Shown: positions 45,601-53,983 of the stretch, piece by piece
Layout of the letters: each line of letters opens with the position of its first letter
Position numbering within the stretch: the first letter of the stretch is position 1
Source: Mucilaginibacter sp. OK268
GTDB taxonomy: Bacteria; Bacteroidota; Bacteroidia; Sphingobacteriales; Sphingobacteriaceae
Assembly (NCBI RefSeq): GCF_900103125.1
Contig: NZ_FNJV01000013.1
Coordinates: forward strand, 1-64,000
Direction of reading: 5' to 3'
DNA length: 64,000 nucleotides
Translations under genes and position numbers: made by a program
Notes under the pieces: model-generated
What the model saw: the letters and a program-made list of their open reading frames with translations, nothing else
Database searches by the model: none
Told to the model about the DNA's origin: nothing

Positions 45601-47009
45601 GTTTCCTGCCTATGGCCCTGTCATCAAGCGCTGGTGCCGAAGTGCAAAAACCACTGGCTACCGTGGTAATAGGTGGCCTGGTTACCGCCACATTTTTAAC
45701 CCTGTTTGTATTGCCTTGCCTTTACCTGCTGTTTAATAGAAAAGAGGTAAGCAAAATAAAATTGCCCAAGGCTGTCGCTGCTATTTTAATTACAGGCATA
45801 CTGGCTATAATCGGTGCACCTAAGGCAAATGCGCAAAGCAATCCACCATTAACGCTGGATAGCGCGATAGCCAAAGCACTAAATCAAAATCTGAGGGTAC
45901 GTTCTGCAGGATTATCCGTTGATCAGGCCCGGGCTTTACAAAAATCATCAGCCGATCTGCCTAAGACCGAATTTCTGCTTACCCAGGATCCTACCAGCGG
46001 CGGCAATATTGATAACAGCATCGGCATAAGCCAAAACATTGCCTGGCCGGGCTTTTATAAAAACCAGCGAAAATTATTGGATCAGCAAACCCGGTTGGTC
46101 GAAAGTTCGGGTGCGGTCACGAAGGCTGATATCATCAGGCAGGTACGCGGCGCCTGGTATGCTTACCTTCTGAACCGGGAAATGCTAAGGGTTTTGGACC
46201 ATCAGGATAGCATTTACTCCGGCTTTGTAAAAAAAGCGGAGGTACGACGAAAAACAGGCGAAACATCCGCGCTGGAAGTGATCAGTGCCCGTAATAAGTA
46301 TCAGGAAATTCAAGCCCTCCGGATAGGCACACAAGCCGACCTACGCAGTAATGAGTTGGCATTACAGCAATTATTGAATATGGCTGAACCGGTAGTTGTG
46401 AGCGAAAGCGCTTTGCCCATACTGCTTGATCTCCGCTCTGATACGGCCAATGTAGCCGATAACCCACAGGTAGGCCTGGGCCTTCAGCAAATTGAAGTGG
46501 CCCGAGCAAAGGTAGCAGTCGAAAAATCGCGGCTCATGCCCGATTTTACTTTGGGATATAACCAACAGTTGCTCATCGCGGGGTTTAATCCGGCCAATAT
46601 CAACCGGAGCTATTCGCCGGGTACGCGAATCGGTGGTTTCCAGGTGGGTATTGCTGTGCCTGTTTTCAGCAAGGCTTACACGGCACGGATCCGTTCCGAA
46701 AAAATAGCGACCCAGGTAGCCGAGATCAATTATCACCAAACCCGCCAGCAGCTCCGCACCCAATATGAACAAGAGCTACAGCAATATCAAAAATTCAGAC
46801 AGGCGGTAGAATATTATACTTCCGGCGGATTAAAGCAAGCCGATGAACAGTTAAGAATAGCGCAGGTATCCTTCAATCTGGGAGAGATAGGTTATATCGA
46901 ATATATCCAGAATACATCAGCAGCTATACAAACCAGGCTTGCCTACCTCGAAACGGTAAGTCGCTTAAATCAGTCGGCCATACAAATTCAATATATCAAA
47001 GGAAAATAA
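42633..47009 (+). CDS. CusA/CzcA-family heavy-metal RND efflux pump fused to a TolC-like outer-membrane factor
   Basis: The 1458-residue protein is two parts of one efflux machine. Residues 1-1035 are an HME-type RND pump with the proton-relay aspartates in 'AIDFGLIVDGAVIIVE' (Asp 400 and Asp 406) and the usual two periplasmic loops. A hydrophobic signal-like joint 'AILITGILAIIGAPKANA' lies near residues 1040-1060. The rest is a CzcC/TolC outer-membrane factor ('LTLDSAIAKALNQN' and heptad-rich helices). The metal could be Cu, Ag, Zn, Co or Cd, which the sequence does not decide. It is followed 1 bp later by the adaptor gene. Confidence 0.95.
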   Translation: MFDHIIAFSIRNKVTIGIMTLLLVIAGIYSAVNLPVDAQPDITNNQVQIITQAPNLGAQEVEQFITAPIELSMANIAGIVEKRSISRSGISVITLVFKDNIDIYWARQQVTAQLKEAESNIPTDLGQPMLAPITTGLGEIYQYVIHPQKGYEQKYTATDLRTIQDWLVRTQLAGTVGVAEVSGWGGFVKQYEVALDNDKLNSLGLTIPDVYTALQKNNENTGGSYIEQLNNAYFIRGLGQVKSLDDIKKIVVKNVKGSPVLIRDIAMVQFGSATRYGAVTRNGQGEVVAGVTLMLKGENFSQVIKNVKERMVQIKKSLPEGVTIEPFIDRTELVDRAIGTVKRNLLEGALIVIFVLVLLLGNFRAGLVVASVIPLAMLFAFLMMRLFGVSGNLMSLGAIDFGLIVDGAVIIVESVVHHITSGQYQKNAIEKLSTEQMDTEVQNSAGKLMKSAAFGQIIILIVYLPLLSLIGIEGKMFRPMAQTVAFAILGAFILSLTYVPMASALFLSKKTVHKTNISDHIINFLQRIYQRALIVVLKMKMLTIAVVFILFGISIWAFSRMGGEFIPTLEEGDLTVEISMMQGTSLSEVVKTFGKAEKLLKDRFPEIKQAVTRIGSSEIPTDPMPIERADMMLAMKPKSEWKSAATREEMSAKMEAVLEELPGIHASISQPMQMRFNELMTGIRQDVAIKIYGEDLDVLADEAGKIAKEISTVKGVTEPYIEKVIGLPQIQVSYNRDRMAQYGLNISDVNLILKTAFAGNVAGVVFEGEKRFDMVVRMDRNLRENIANVENLLIPLPSGNKVPLNQVADISIKDAPAQISREDGRRRIYVGFNVEGRDVESTVTEIQNKLAGRIKLPGGYYMTYGGQFQNLQAAKSRLGIAVPAALLFILVLLYVTFRSVKESLLIFTAVPLASMGGIAALLLRGMPFSISAGVGFIALFGVAVLNGIVLIGYFNQLKEEGMSNIYDRVLEGTKTRLRPVLMTASVASLGFLPMALSSSAGAEVQKPLATVVIGGLVTATFLTLFVLPCLYLLFNRKEVSKIKLPKAVAAILITGILAIIGAPKANAQSNPPLTLDSAIAKALNQNLRVRSAGLSVDQARALQKSSADLPKTEFLLTQDPTSGGNIDNSIGISQNIAWPGFYKNQRKLLDQQTRLVESSGAVTKADIIRQVRGAWYAYLLNREMLRVLDHQDSIYSGFVKKAEVRRKTGETSALEVISARNKYQEIQALRIGTQADLRSNELALQQLLNMAEPVVVSESALPILLDLRSDTANVADNPQVGLGLQQIEVARAKVAVEKSRLMPDFTLGYNQQLLIAGFNPANINRSYSPGTRIGGFQVGIAVPVFSKAYTARIRSEKIATQVAEINYHQTRQQLRTQYEQELQQYQKFRQAVEYYTSGGLKQADEQLRIAQVSFNLGEIGYIEYIQNTSAAIQTRLAYLETVSRLNQSAIQIQYIKGK

Positions 47010-47010
47010 A

Positions 47011-48222
47011 ATGCAGATTCAAAAATATAAATACGCTATCCCGGTACTGATCATTTTGGGTACCGGCGTGCTGGCTGCCTGTTCGGGCAGTTCGTCAAAA
47101 AAGGAAAGTGATAAACCACAAGAGGAAACCAAAGTAAAAACCGCCAAACCAGATAACCTGATGCTTACTGGGGCCCAAATGAAAAATGTGGGCATCGAAG
47201 TAGGTACTATCCCGCAAAAGAACCTTGACGCGGTAATCAAGGCAAACGGGCAGCTGGCTGTTCCTCCGCAAAACAAGGCGGATGTAAGCATCCTTTCGGG
47301 CGGGGTGATCGGGCATATCAGTGTGCTCGAAGGGCAGCAGGTTAAACGCGGCCAGGTATTGGCCACCATCAGCAACCAGGACCTTATCAAAATACAGCAG
47401 GATTACCTGGCGGCCAAAAGCAATTTTACCTATGTACAGGCAGAGTTTAACCGGCAGCGCCAGTTACAGGACGCCGGTGCCGGAACAGGCAAATCATTTC
47501 AATCGGCACAGGCTACTTATAATGCCGAACTTTCACGGATCAAGGCCTTTGAAAGTCAGCTCAGGCAATTAAGCATCAGTCCAGATCGTATTAACAGTGG
47601 TCATATTGTTTCCAGTTTTCCTGTAGTTTCGCCCATCACCGGAACCGTGGGTAAAATCTCGGCCAATACAGGCGCGTTTGTACAGCCGGGCACATCCATC
47701 ATGGAAGTGGTGGATAATTCCAAGATCCATTGCGACCTTACCGTATTTGAAAAGGATCTGATGCAGGTAAAGCTCGGCCAGAAAGTAAATTTTCAACTTA
47801 CCAATCAGGGCGACATGATGATCACCGGGAAGATCAATGGCATTAATAAATCTTTTGAAAATGAAAGCAAGGGTGTTATTGTTCATGCTGAGATCGATAA
47901 CCGGCAGCATAAAAACCTGATCCCGGGAATGTATGTTACCGCCCTCATCAATATAGGCAGTCACCCTGTACCGGCTGTTCCGGTTGATGCGGTTGTGCGT
48001 TCCGGCGGCAGACAATATATCTATATAGTGACCGATGAGCAAACCGGACGAGGTAAAGCAACCAGCTACAGCTTTAAAAAGGCCGAGGTTGCAACCGGTG
48101 TAATGGAACTGGGTTATGTAGAAATTAAACCGATGACCAGTTTACCAGCTAATGCCAAAGCAGCGCTAAAGGGAGCATTCTACCTGGAGTCAAAAGCTGA
48201 AGGCGGAGCGGATGATGATTAA
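47011..48222 (+). CDS. RND efflux periplasmic adaptor (CusB/CzcB type) lipoprotein
   Basis: The 403-residue protein has a lipobox 'GVLAACSGS' with Cys 24 as the lipidation site, then a biotinyl-lipoyl half ('HISVLEGQQVKRGQVLATIS'), a helical hairpin, the second lipoyl half ('PVVSPITGTVGKISANTGAF'), and beta-barrel and membrane-proximal domains. It links the pump at 42633 to its outer-membrane factor. Its ATG follows the pump stop codon almost directly, so the two are translationally coupled. Confidence 0.94.
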   Translation: MQIQKYKYAIPVLIILGTGVLAACSGSSSKKESDKPQEETKVKTAKPDNLMLTGAQMKNVGIEVGTIPQKNLDAVIKANGQLAVPPQNKADVSILSGGVIGHISVLEGQQVKRGQVLATISNQDLIKIQQDYLAAKSNFTYVQAEFNRQRQLQDAGAGTGKSFQSAQATYNAELSRIKAFESQLRQLSISPDRINSGHIVSSFPVVSPITGTVGKISANTGAFVQPGTSIMEVVDNSKIHCDLTVFEKDLMQVKLGQKVNFQLTNQGDMMITGKINGINKSFENESKGVIVHAEIDNRQHKNLIPGMYVTALINIGSHPVPAVPVDAVVRSGGRQYIYIVTDEQTGRGKATSYSFKKAEVATGVMELGYVEIKPMTSLPANAKAALKGAFYLESKAEGGADDD

Positions 48223-48249
48223 TTATTGGGCCTAAATAAGAAAACCTCT

Positions 48250-48370
48250 ATGTCATTTCGACAAACAGCGATGGACAAAGCAGTGGAGTGAGGAGAAATC
48301 TTCTGCGTAATGCAAGGTTCCAAATGCGAATCGTAAAAGATTTCTCCTCGTACCTCGTTCGAAATGACAT
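48250..48370. repeat. interspersed palindromic repeat downstream of the efflux operon
   Basis: ATGTCATTTCGA on the left and TCGAAATGACAT on the right are exact complements, with further pairing of AGGAGAAATCTT to AAGATTTCTCCT inside. No gene lies in this gap. Confidence 0.75.
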
Positions 48371-48467
48371 TGGGTTTAATATTTTCAGTTAATGATTGTT
48401 GAAATCACTTTTATTTATTTTGCCAGAAAGCGCTCGACTAATTAAAAAACTTTAAGAAGTATAAAAG

Positions 48468-49169
48468 TTAAAGTGTATCCGGATTTGGGATAAAATTCAT
48501 GAAAGCCTGGAATTTGGCGTAGTAATTCTGCATGTTGAGCTGGTAATAATAGGCGCCTCTTTTTGAGCCTGCTTTATCTTTATCGGTCAGCTTAATGAGC
48601 AGCCCGGTTGCCAGCACTCTTTTGCTGAAATTTCGCTTATCAATAGTGGTATTAAAAACACATTCATAAAGCGTTTGCAGCTGGGGAATGGTAAATTTGG
48701 TAGGCAAAAGCTCAAACAATATAGGGTGCATGGCCGCTTTATAGCGGATGCGTTTTTTGGCCTGCTCCAACATTTCCTGCTGGTCAAATATCAGCTTGGG
48801 TGTCCGTTTTAGCTGGAACCATTCGGCATGATAATCTGAACTGATCTGAGTTTGATACTTTTGTATATCAATAAGCGCGAAGTACGCTACAGAAACGGTA
48901 CGTTCCATAGGGTCGCGGTTAGGTTCGCCAAAGGTATATAGCTGCTCCAGGTATACCCCCTCCAGCCCGGTTAATTGTTTTAGGATACGGTTAGCCGCCT
49001 GGTCAATACTTTCGCTGCCCTGCACAAAACCACCCATCAGGCTCCAGTTCCCTTTCTCGGGCTGAAATCCCCTTTTGATCAGTAATAGTTTTAAAACTTC
49101 TCCGTCAAATCCAAAAATAATGCAGTCAACAGCCAGCAATAACCTGGTCTGTTTAGAGTATTTTAGCAT
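48468..49169 (-). CDS. NrtR-like regulator (Nudix domain plus winged helix)
   Basis: The 233-residue protein combines an N-terminal Nudix fold ('GNWSLMGGFVQGSESIDQAA') with a C-terminal winged-helix domain ('FTIPQLQTLYECVFNTTIDK'), the NrtR layout. The Nudix box is degenerate: the catalytic REXXEE is replaced by 'RILKQL'. It should therefore bind a nucleotide or sugar ligand rather than cleave it. NrtR-type regulators in Bacteroidota control NAD or pentose metabolism, but no such genes adjoin, so the target is unknown. Confidence 0.85.
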   Translation of the reverse strand: MLKYSKQTRLLLAVDCIIFGFDGEVLKLLLIKRGFQPEKGNWSLMGGFVQGSESIDQAANRILKQLTGLEGVYLEQLYTFGEPNRDPMERTVSVAYFALIDIQKYQTQISSDYHAEWFQLKRTPKLIFDQQEMLEQAKKRIRYKAAMHPILFELLPTKFTIPQLQTLYECVFNTTIDKRNFSKRVLATGLLIKLTDKDKAGSKRGAYYYQLNMQNYYAKFQAFMNFIPNPDTL

Positions 49170-49346
49170 CTTATATAATCCGAATTATAATAAAAAACAA
49201 AGATAGAATTACATTCGATATAAGCATAAATAAAAGAAATTCCAAAAAAAATCTAAAAAGTTAGATGCCAATCGATGAAGTAAAGTAGGAAAAAATTATT
49301 AATCAACGTGATATAATTGTATAAAAAACAGTTATGGAGAGGTATT

Positions 49347-49694
49347 TCAACTATTTTTCTTCTTTTTGGATGGTTTCGCGATCTTGTTAAACTGCAGACA
49401 AAGGTTTATCCAATGGTCAAAATCTTTCGCTGTGCGCAGGTTTTCTGCCTCCACAAAAACAAAATCTTTCATCACCCGGCTCCCGTGTACCATCTGGCGG
49501 CAATTATCATTTTCCAATGCGATAGCCGCCTGCTCGTTGCCTATGCGGCACAGCATATCCTGGTTGCGTATGCAAACGCACATTTTATCATTAACCATAA
49601 AGCACAAACCCTGAAACATCTTTACTTCATTTACCTGCTCTTGTTCGCTCAGGGCTTCCCGTATCCGGTTAGCTAATAATTCGTCATATGCCAT
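49347..49694 (-). CDS. TfoX/Sxy N-terminal domain family protein
   Basis: The 115-residue protein has the TfoX_N pattern 'VKMFQGLCFMVNDKMCVCIR' and 'LCRIGNEQAAIALENDN', followed by a lysine-rich tail. In Bacteroidota such single-domain proteins have no proven link to competence. It starts opposite an inverted repeat and is downstream of the ECF sigma gene on the same strand. Confidence 0.85.
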   Translation of the reverse strand: MAYDELLANRIREALSEQEQVNEVKMFQGLCFMVNDKMCVCIRNQDMLCRIGNEQAAIALENDNCRQMVHGSRVMKDFVFVEAENLRTAKDFDHWINLCLQFNKIAKPSKKKKNS

Positions 49695-49703
49695 AGTTTT
49701 TGA

Positions 49704-49807
49704 GAGTCAAGATATTAGAGTCAAGAATCAAGATTAAAACCAAGGACTAATCATCATTGAGCGCATTTAGATTAGCTCTTAATTCTTGACTCTAATATCT
49801 TGATTCT
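49704..49807. repeat. inverted repeat between the TfoX-like gene and the ECF sigma gene
   Basis: GAGTCAAGATATTAGAGTCA followed by AGAATCAAG is mirrored on the right by TTCTTGACTCTAATATCTTG and ATTC, giving arms of nearly 30 bp around a 45-nt loop. Confidence 0.8.
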
Positions 49808-49816
49808 TTTCCAAAA

Positions 49817-51058
49817 CTATTCCAATTTTTGCAGGTCCTTACGAATCCGGTTTTTCTCGGTGGTTGTTTTCGCCTGTTTCAACGCGGTTCGTAAATGTTT
49901 TATAGCCTCCTGCTGATCAATCCCGGTATACAGGTGTCCCAGTAAAACATGATACAAATGATTACCAGTCAACTGTAATTTTTCGGCTTCGGTTATAGCT
50001 TCCTGTTTCCCCCTGGCCCTGGAAAGCGCGTAAGTGCGGTTAAGGGCGGCAATGGGTGAATAAGCAATTTGCAGCAGGCCGTTATATAATTGTAATATGT
50101 TCTCCCACTTTTGGGGTGTATCGGTATTAATGGTATGCCAGTAAGCAATACCTGCTTCCAGGTGATATTTACCTAATTGGTCACCCTGCGATGCCCTGTG
50201 CAGGTAAGCATTACCTCTTGCTATCAGCTCTGTATTCCATAAGCCGGTATCCTGTTCATCATAGCGTATCATTTCTCCGTGCTCGTCAGTACGAGCCTCA
50301 AAGCGCGAAGCGTGAAAACACATGAGGGCAATAAGCGCGTTGGTATCGGGCAAATTGGTGCTTTTATTTTCGGTTAATAAAACGGCCAGGCGCAGGGCCT
50401 CCAGGCAAAGATCTTTACGCAGGGTAGTATCTTTACTGCTGGAATAATAGCCTTCGTTAAATAGCAGGTACAATGTGGTTAAAACCGGCTGTATCCTGGT
50501 GCTGATCTGGGCTGGCGGTGGAAATTCGATCTTTACATTTTCCTCGCGCAGTTTTTCCTTCGCCCTGAACAGCCTTTTGTTAATGCTCTCTTTGTTGGAT
50601 AAAAAGGCGTCGGCTATTTCGTTGATGCCAAAACCGCAAAGGATCCGGAGTGCCAAACCTATCTGGGCTTCGGCGGGCAGTATGGGCTGGCAGATGGCGA
50701 ACATCAGTTGGAGCTGGCTATCCCGAATGTGCTCGTCCGACAGATCTATCACCATTTCTTCAGGACCTTCATAAGCTGCCTGCAGGTTGCTGGTGATCTT
50801 TTGAGCAAATAGTTTATCGCGTCTCAGATAATCTTTGGCCTTGTTGCGGGCCACGGTATATAACCAGGCTACCGGGTTATCGGGCAATCCTTTTAAACTC
50901 CATACTTCTGATGCGGTTAAAAAAGTGTCGCTGGCAATATCTTCAGCAATTTCGGGGTATTCAAAACCAAAATGCTTATAAAGCACCGAAGCTATTTTGC
51001 GGTATTCGGTACGGAACAAATGGGGTAATAACTCTTGTTTATTAATATCGGCAGCCAT
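49817..51058 (-). CDS. ECF sigma factor with C-terminal TPR-like extension (ECF42/DUF6596 type)
   Basis: The 413-residue protein has sigma region 2 ('VLYKHFGFEYPEIAEDIASD'), region 4 ('ILCGFGINEIADAFLSNKES') and then about 230 residues of helical DUF6596/TPR-like repeats ('LLFNEGYYSSSK', 'LNRTYALSRARGKQEA'). This is the ECF42 layout. These sigma factors usually have DGPF (YCII-related) genes beside them, but none is visible here. There is no anti-sigma factor, and the extension is thought to do that job. Confidence 0.9.
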   Translation of the reverse strand: MAADINKQELLPHLFRTEYRKIASVLYKHFGFEYPEIAEDIASDTFLTASEVWSLKGLPDNPVAWLYTVARNKAKDYLRRDKLFAQKITSNLQAAYEGPEEMVIDLSDEHIRDSQLQLMFAICQPILPAEAQIGLALRILCGFGINEIADAFLSNKESINKRLFRAKEKLREENVKIEFPPPAQISTRIQPVLTTLYLLFNEGYYSSSKDTTLRKDLCLEALRLAVLLTENKSTNLPDTNALIALMCFHASRFEARTDEHGEMIRYDEQDTGLWNTELIARGNAYLHRASQGDQLGKYHLEAGIAYWHTINTDTPQKWENILQLYNGLLQIAYSPIAALNRTYALSRARGKQEAITEAEKLQLTGNHLYHVLLGHLYTGIDQQEAIKHLRTALKQAKTTTEKNRIRKDLQKLE

Positions 51059-51225
51059 ATTGGTTTATCATGATCCTAATATAAACGTATTTCTGGCGTC
51101 CCTGTTTAAACTTTTGAAAGAGTGGCGCAAACTTTACAATCTATCATTAATACTTTTATAAAAGTGTAGCATTTTAAAAAATTTGGTATCTAACAGCGCA
51201 TAAACATTGGACTGGAGTTCAAAAC

Positions 51226-51702
51226 ATGTCATTCGAAGAAATATACGACACTTATTACAGCAAGATATTCCGCCTGTGTATGGGATATATGAATGATCAT
51301 GACTGGGCGCAGGATGTTACCCAGGAAACTTTTATTACGGTATGGCAAAAGTTATCGCAGTTTCGCAATGAATCGACCATCGGTACCTGGATATATCGTA
51401 TAGCCTCCAACCACTGTTTAAGGCAACTGGAAAAGCAAAGTAAAATGCCCAAGGGCGAAATGCCGGTTCAACTGGAAGATAAACCACCGCCAGACACTGA
51501 TAGCCAGGTGCAACTGCTGTACAAATGTATTGCCGAACTGCCCGAGATCGATCGTATTATTATTTCATTGGAACTGGAGGATGTTAAACAAGCCGAAATC
51601 GCGAACATCGTAGGCCTTTCCGAAACCAACATCAGGGTAAAAGTTTACCGGATAAAAGAAAAGCTCTCCCAAAAATTCAAAAAGTATGAGCACCAATATT
51701 GA
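51226..51702 (+). CDS. ECF-type RNA polymerase sigma factor
   Basis: The 158-residue protein has region 2 ('YYSKIFRLCMGYMNDHDWAQ' then 'DVTQETF') and region 4 ('DVKQAEIANIVGLSETNIRV'), the normal size for an ECF factor. It overlaps by 17 bp a gene for a two-to-four-helix membrane protein that is probably its partner. It is divergent from the ECF42-type gene, with 167 bp between starts. Confidence 0.9.
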   Translation: MSFEEIYDTYYSKIFRLCMGYMNDHDWAQDVTQETFITVWQKLSQFRNESTIGTWIYRIASNHCLRQLEKQSKMPKGEMPVQLEDKPPPDTDSQVQLLYKCIAELPEIDRIIISLELEDVKQAEIANIVGLSETNIRVKVYRIKEKLSQKFKKYEHQY

Positions 51703-52297
51703 TTTTAAAGCCATTTGGCAACAGCAGGATGTTGTTGCTAAGCCTGATATAAAGGAGGTTATTAAAAAATCAGGCCGGCTGAAGAAAAAAACGAGGAATA
51801 AATTGCTTTGGACAAATGGCTTACTGATAGCCGTAACTATTTATTATATAGTTTTCCTCTATTACGGCTATCATTCCTCTATGATTACCACCGTTATAGG
51901 TGGTTTGCTTACCATTACCGGCTTCGTGGCTTATCTATTGATTTCCAATGGTTTATTATTAGATTTGTTTAAAAGCCATGCCGAGGCCGATAGTTTTGCT
52001 TATTTAAAGGAGTTATTGGCCATCAAAAGGAAACAGGAAATTGTTGAAACCAAATTAGTAAAACTGTACCTGATCACCCTATTTGTTGGTGTGACTTTAT
52101 TTATGATTGAGCCGGTTATAAAAATGGGTGCTATTTGGGGAAGTGTTGCGTATATTTGTTTATTCGCATGGATGGCTTTCGCTTATTTCTATCTGATTCC
52201 ACGAAGAGTCAAAAAGCAACGTGCCGAGTGGGCAACTATTATCGAAAAACTACAAACTATTAATGATCAGCTAACTCAAACCGGGCACCTGGAATGA
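51686..52297 (+). CDS. membrane protein coupled to the ECF sigma gene, possible anti-sigma factor
   Basis: The 203-residue protein has a soluble N-terminal segment ('FKAIWQQQDVVAKPDIKEVI') and four hydrophobic segments at about 40-58, 65-85, 125-143 and 150-170. Overlap with the sigma gene and a short cytoplasmic N-terminus fit an anti-sigma role, but there is no zinc-binding HxxxCxxC motif. The call rests on position. Confidence 0.65.
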   Translation: MSTNIDFKAIWQQQDVVAKPDIKEVIKKSGRLKKKTRNKLLWTNGLLIAVTIYYIVFLYYGYHSSMITTVIGGLLTITGFVAYLLISNGLLLDLFKSHAEADSFAYLKELLAIKRKQEIVETKLVKLYLITLFVGVTLFMIEPVIKMGAIWGSVAYICLFAWMAFAYFYLIPRRVKKQRAEWATIIEKLQTINDQLTQTGHLE

Positions 52298-52377
52298 TGC
52301 ATAGCCGATATTGATAAATTATTAATTAATTAGGTTTAAGTTTGAAACAAATTCAATATTTTAACATCTAAAGGGGT

Positions 52378-52824
52378 ATGGAAGGCAATAAAATAATACA
52401 AGCAATTACAAATTTATTCAATAGCGTTGATGCCCGTGACTGGGAATCAGTGCACAATGTAATGGCGGAAACTGTTTTGTACGACTATACTTCAATGGTG
52501 GGCGGTGAACCTTCTGTACAAACACCCCAGGAAATTATAGATATCTGGTCGCATTTTATGCCGGGTTTTGACTCTACCCATCATCAGATCTCCGAGTTCA
52601 GGGTAAAACTTCACGGCAACCAGGCCGATGCAGATTATGTGGGCAAGGCCGATCATTTTATGGACGACGATGTATGGACAATTTCCGGAACTTACCATAC
52701 TAAACTGGAAAAGCAAAACGGCATCTGGCTCATCACTCATCTTCAATTGAACTACGATAAGCAAAGCGGCAACACAGGTCTGCCTCAACGGGCTAAAGAA
52801 CGATTGGCCAAGCTGCAATCTTAA
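52378..52824 (+). CDS. NTF2/SnoaL-like family protein
   Basis: The 148-residue cytoplasmic protein has the alpha-plus-beta cone pattern of SnoaL-like proteins: an N-terminal helix 'ITNLFNSVDARDWESVHNVM', then 'DSTHHQISEFRVKLHGNQA' and 'NGIWLITHLQLNYDK'. These are small ligand-binding or isomerase-like domains, and the substrate is unknown. It lies 76 bp upstream of the AraC regulator gene on the same strand. Confidence 0.8.
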   Translation: MEGNKIIQAITNLFNSVDARDWESVHNVMAETVLYDYTSMVGGEPSVQTPQEIIDIWSHFMPGFDSTHHQISEFRVKLHGNQADADYVGKADHFMDDDVWTISGTYHTKLEKQNGIWLITHLQLNYDKQSGNTGLPQRAKERLAKLQS

Positions 52825-52899
52825 TGTAAAGATTTATGGTGATAGCCGCATATCCATTGCGGTCATCTTCCCGGTTATTTGAATTTCATAACTTTGAGT

Positions 52900-53802
52900 A
52901 TGCATCCAACCGAAACAATCGAAGAATTTTACGAAGGTCATCCCGCCATGAAGATGATGCCCCTGGCAGATAATCAACGTGGCGCCGGGCACTTTAATGT
53001 ATACCCCCGTGGCGAGATCTGTCATAACCTGACCAGCTATCACCGTCGCGATTTTTATAAAATATCATTGAGCATCGGAGGAGGCACCTTGTATTATGCC
53101 GATAAGGGCATCACGTTTGATAAATGTGCCCTGGTATTCTCAAATCCAACCATCCCCTACTCCTGGGAGGCAGCCCCGGTACAGCAAACCGGCTATTTTT
53201 GCCTCTTTACTGAAGATTTTATTAGCAGTAACAACCGCAGCGAAAGTTTTATTGATTCGCCTTTGTTTAAAGTAGGCGGCAGTCCGGTTTATTTTGTTAA
53301 TGATGAACAAGTGAAGATCATCAGCGATATATTTTGCAAAATGTTGGATGAGATCGATAGCGATTATATGTATAAATATGATCTGCTGCGTAATTATGTA
53401 AACCTTATTGTACACGAGGCGCTTAAACTAAAACCGGCCGATTCTTTTTTTAAACACAGCAACGCTTCATCGCGCATAGCCAATTTATTTATGGAGCTGC
53501 TGGAGCGCCAATTCCCTATCGATTCGCCCAATTATGCGTTGAAGCTGCGTACCGCTGCCGATTATGCCGGCCGTTTATCGGTACATGTGAATCATTTGAA
53601 CCGGGCGGTGAAAGAGATCACCGGCAAAACCACCAGTATGCACATTGCCGAACGCGTGGCCAAAGAAGCCAAGGCCCTGCTCCGCTATACCGACTGGAAC
53701 GTGGCTGATATTGCCTACAGCCTGGGCTTTGAATACCCGGCCTACTTTAATAACTTCTTTAAAAAACAAACCACACTCAATCCAAAAGCCTTCCGCGTTT
53801 AA
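52900..53802 (+). CDS. AraC-family transcriptional regulator
   Basis: The 300-residue protein has an N-terminal cupin-like sensing domain ('YKISLSIGGGTLYYADKG') and two C-terminal HTH motifs ('LSVHVNHLNRAVKEITGKTT' and 'VADIAYSLGFEYPAYFNNFF'). ATG 52900 is preceded by a perfect TAACTTTG box at 52889-52896, which leaves no leader. Either the mRNA is leaderless or translation starts at a later Met. It precedes an oxidoreductase set that it probably controls. Confidence 0.9.
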   Translation: MHPTETIEEFYEGHPAMKMMPLADNQRGAGHFNVYPRGEICHNLTSYHRRDFYKISLSIGGGTLYYADKGITFDKCALVFSNPTIPYSWEAAPVQQTGYFCLFTEDFISSNNRSESFIDSPLFKVGGSPVYFVNDEQVKIISDIFCKMLDEIDSDYMYKYDLLRNYVNLIVHEALKLKPADSFFKHSNASSRIANLFMELLERQFPIDSPNYALKLRTAADYAGRLSVHVNHLNRAVKEITGKTTSMHIAERVAKEAKALLRYTDWNVADIAYSLGFEYPAYFNNFFKKQTTLNPKAFRV

Positions 53803-53811
53803 TTGTTTGAG

Positions 53812-53892
53812 AACTTCACCCTCCTCTCCAAAGGAGAGGGTTCAAAAAGCGAAGTTGAAGTCCTCTCCTTTGGAGAGGATATAGGTGAGGCT
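53812..53892. repeat. interspersed CCTCTCC palindromes
   Basis: CTCCTCTCCAAAGGAGAGG and CCTCTCCTTTGGAGAGG are each self-complementary, lie 22 bp apart, and are flanked by CTTCACC and AGGTGAGG. The same words frame the gap between bshC and surE. Confidence 0.8.
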
Positions 53893-53954
53893 AATTGTTT
53901 GAATTTTATAGGTTTTGGTTTGATAAGTGTAAACGGCACGGTTCGTGGGCGCTA

Positions 53955-53962
53955 TATATTTG
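53955..53962 (+). promoter_or_regulatory. -7 promoter element of the aldo/keto reductase operon
   Basis: TATATTTG matches TAnnTTTG exactly and ends 21 nt before the ATG at 53984. No good -33 TTG is seen at the right spacing. Confidence 0.45.
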
Positions 53963-53983
53963 TATTATCAAAACAGAAACACT

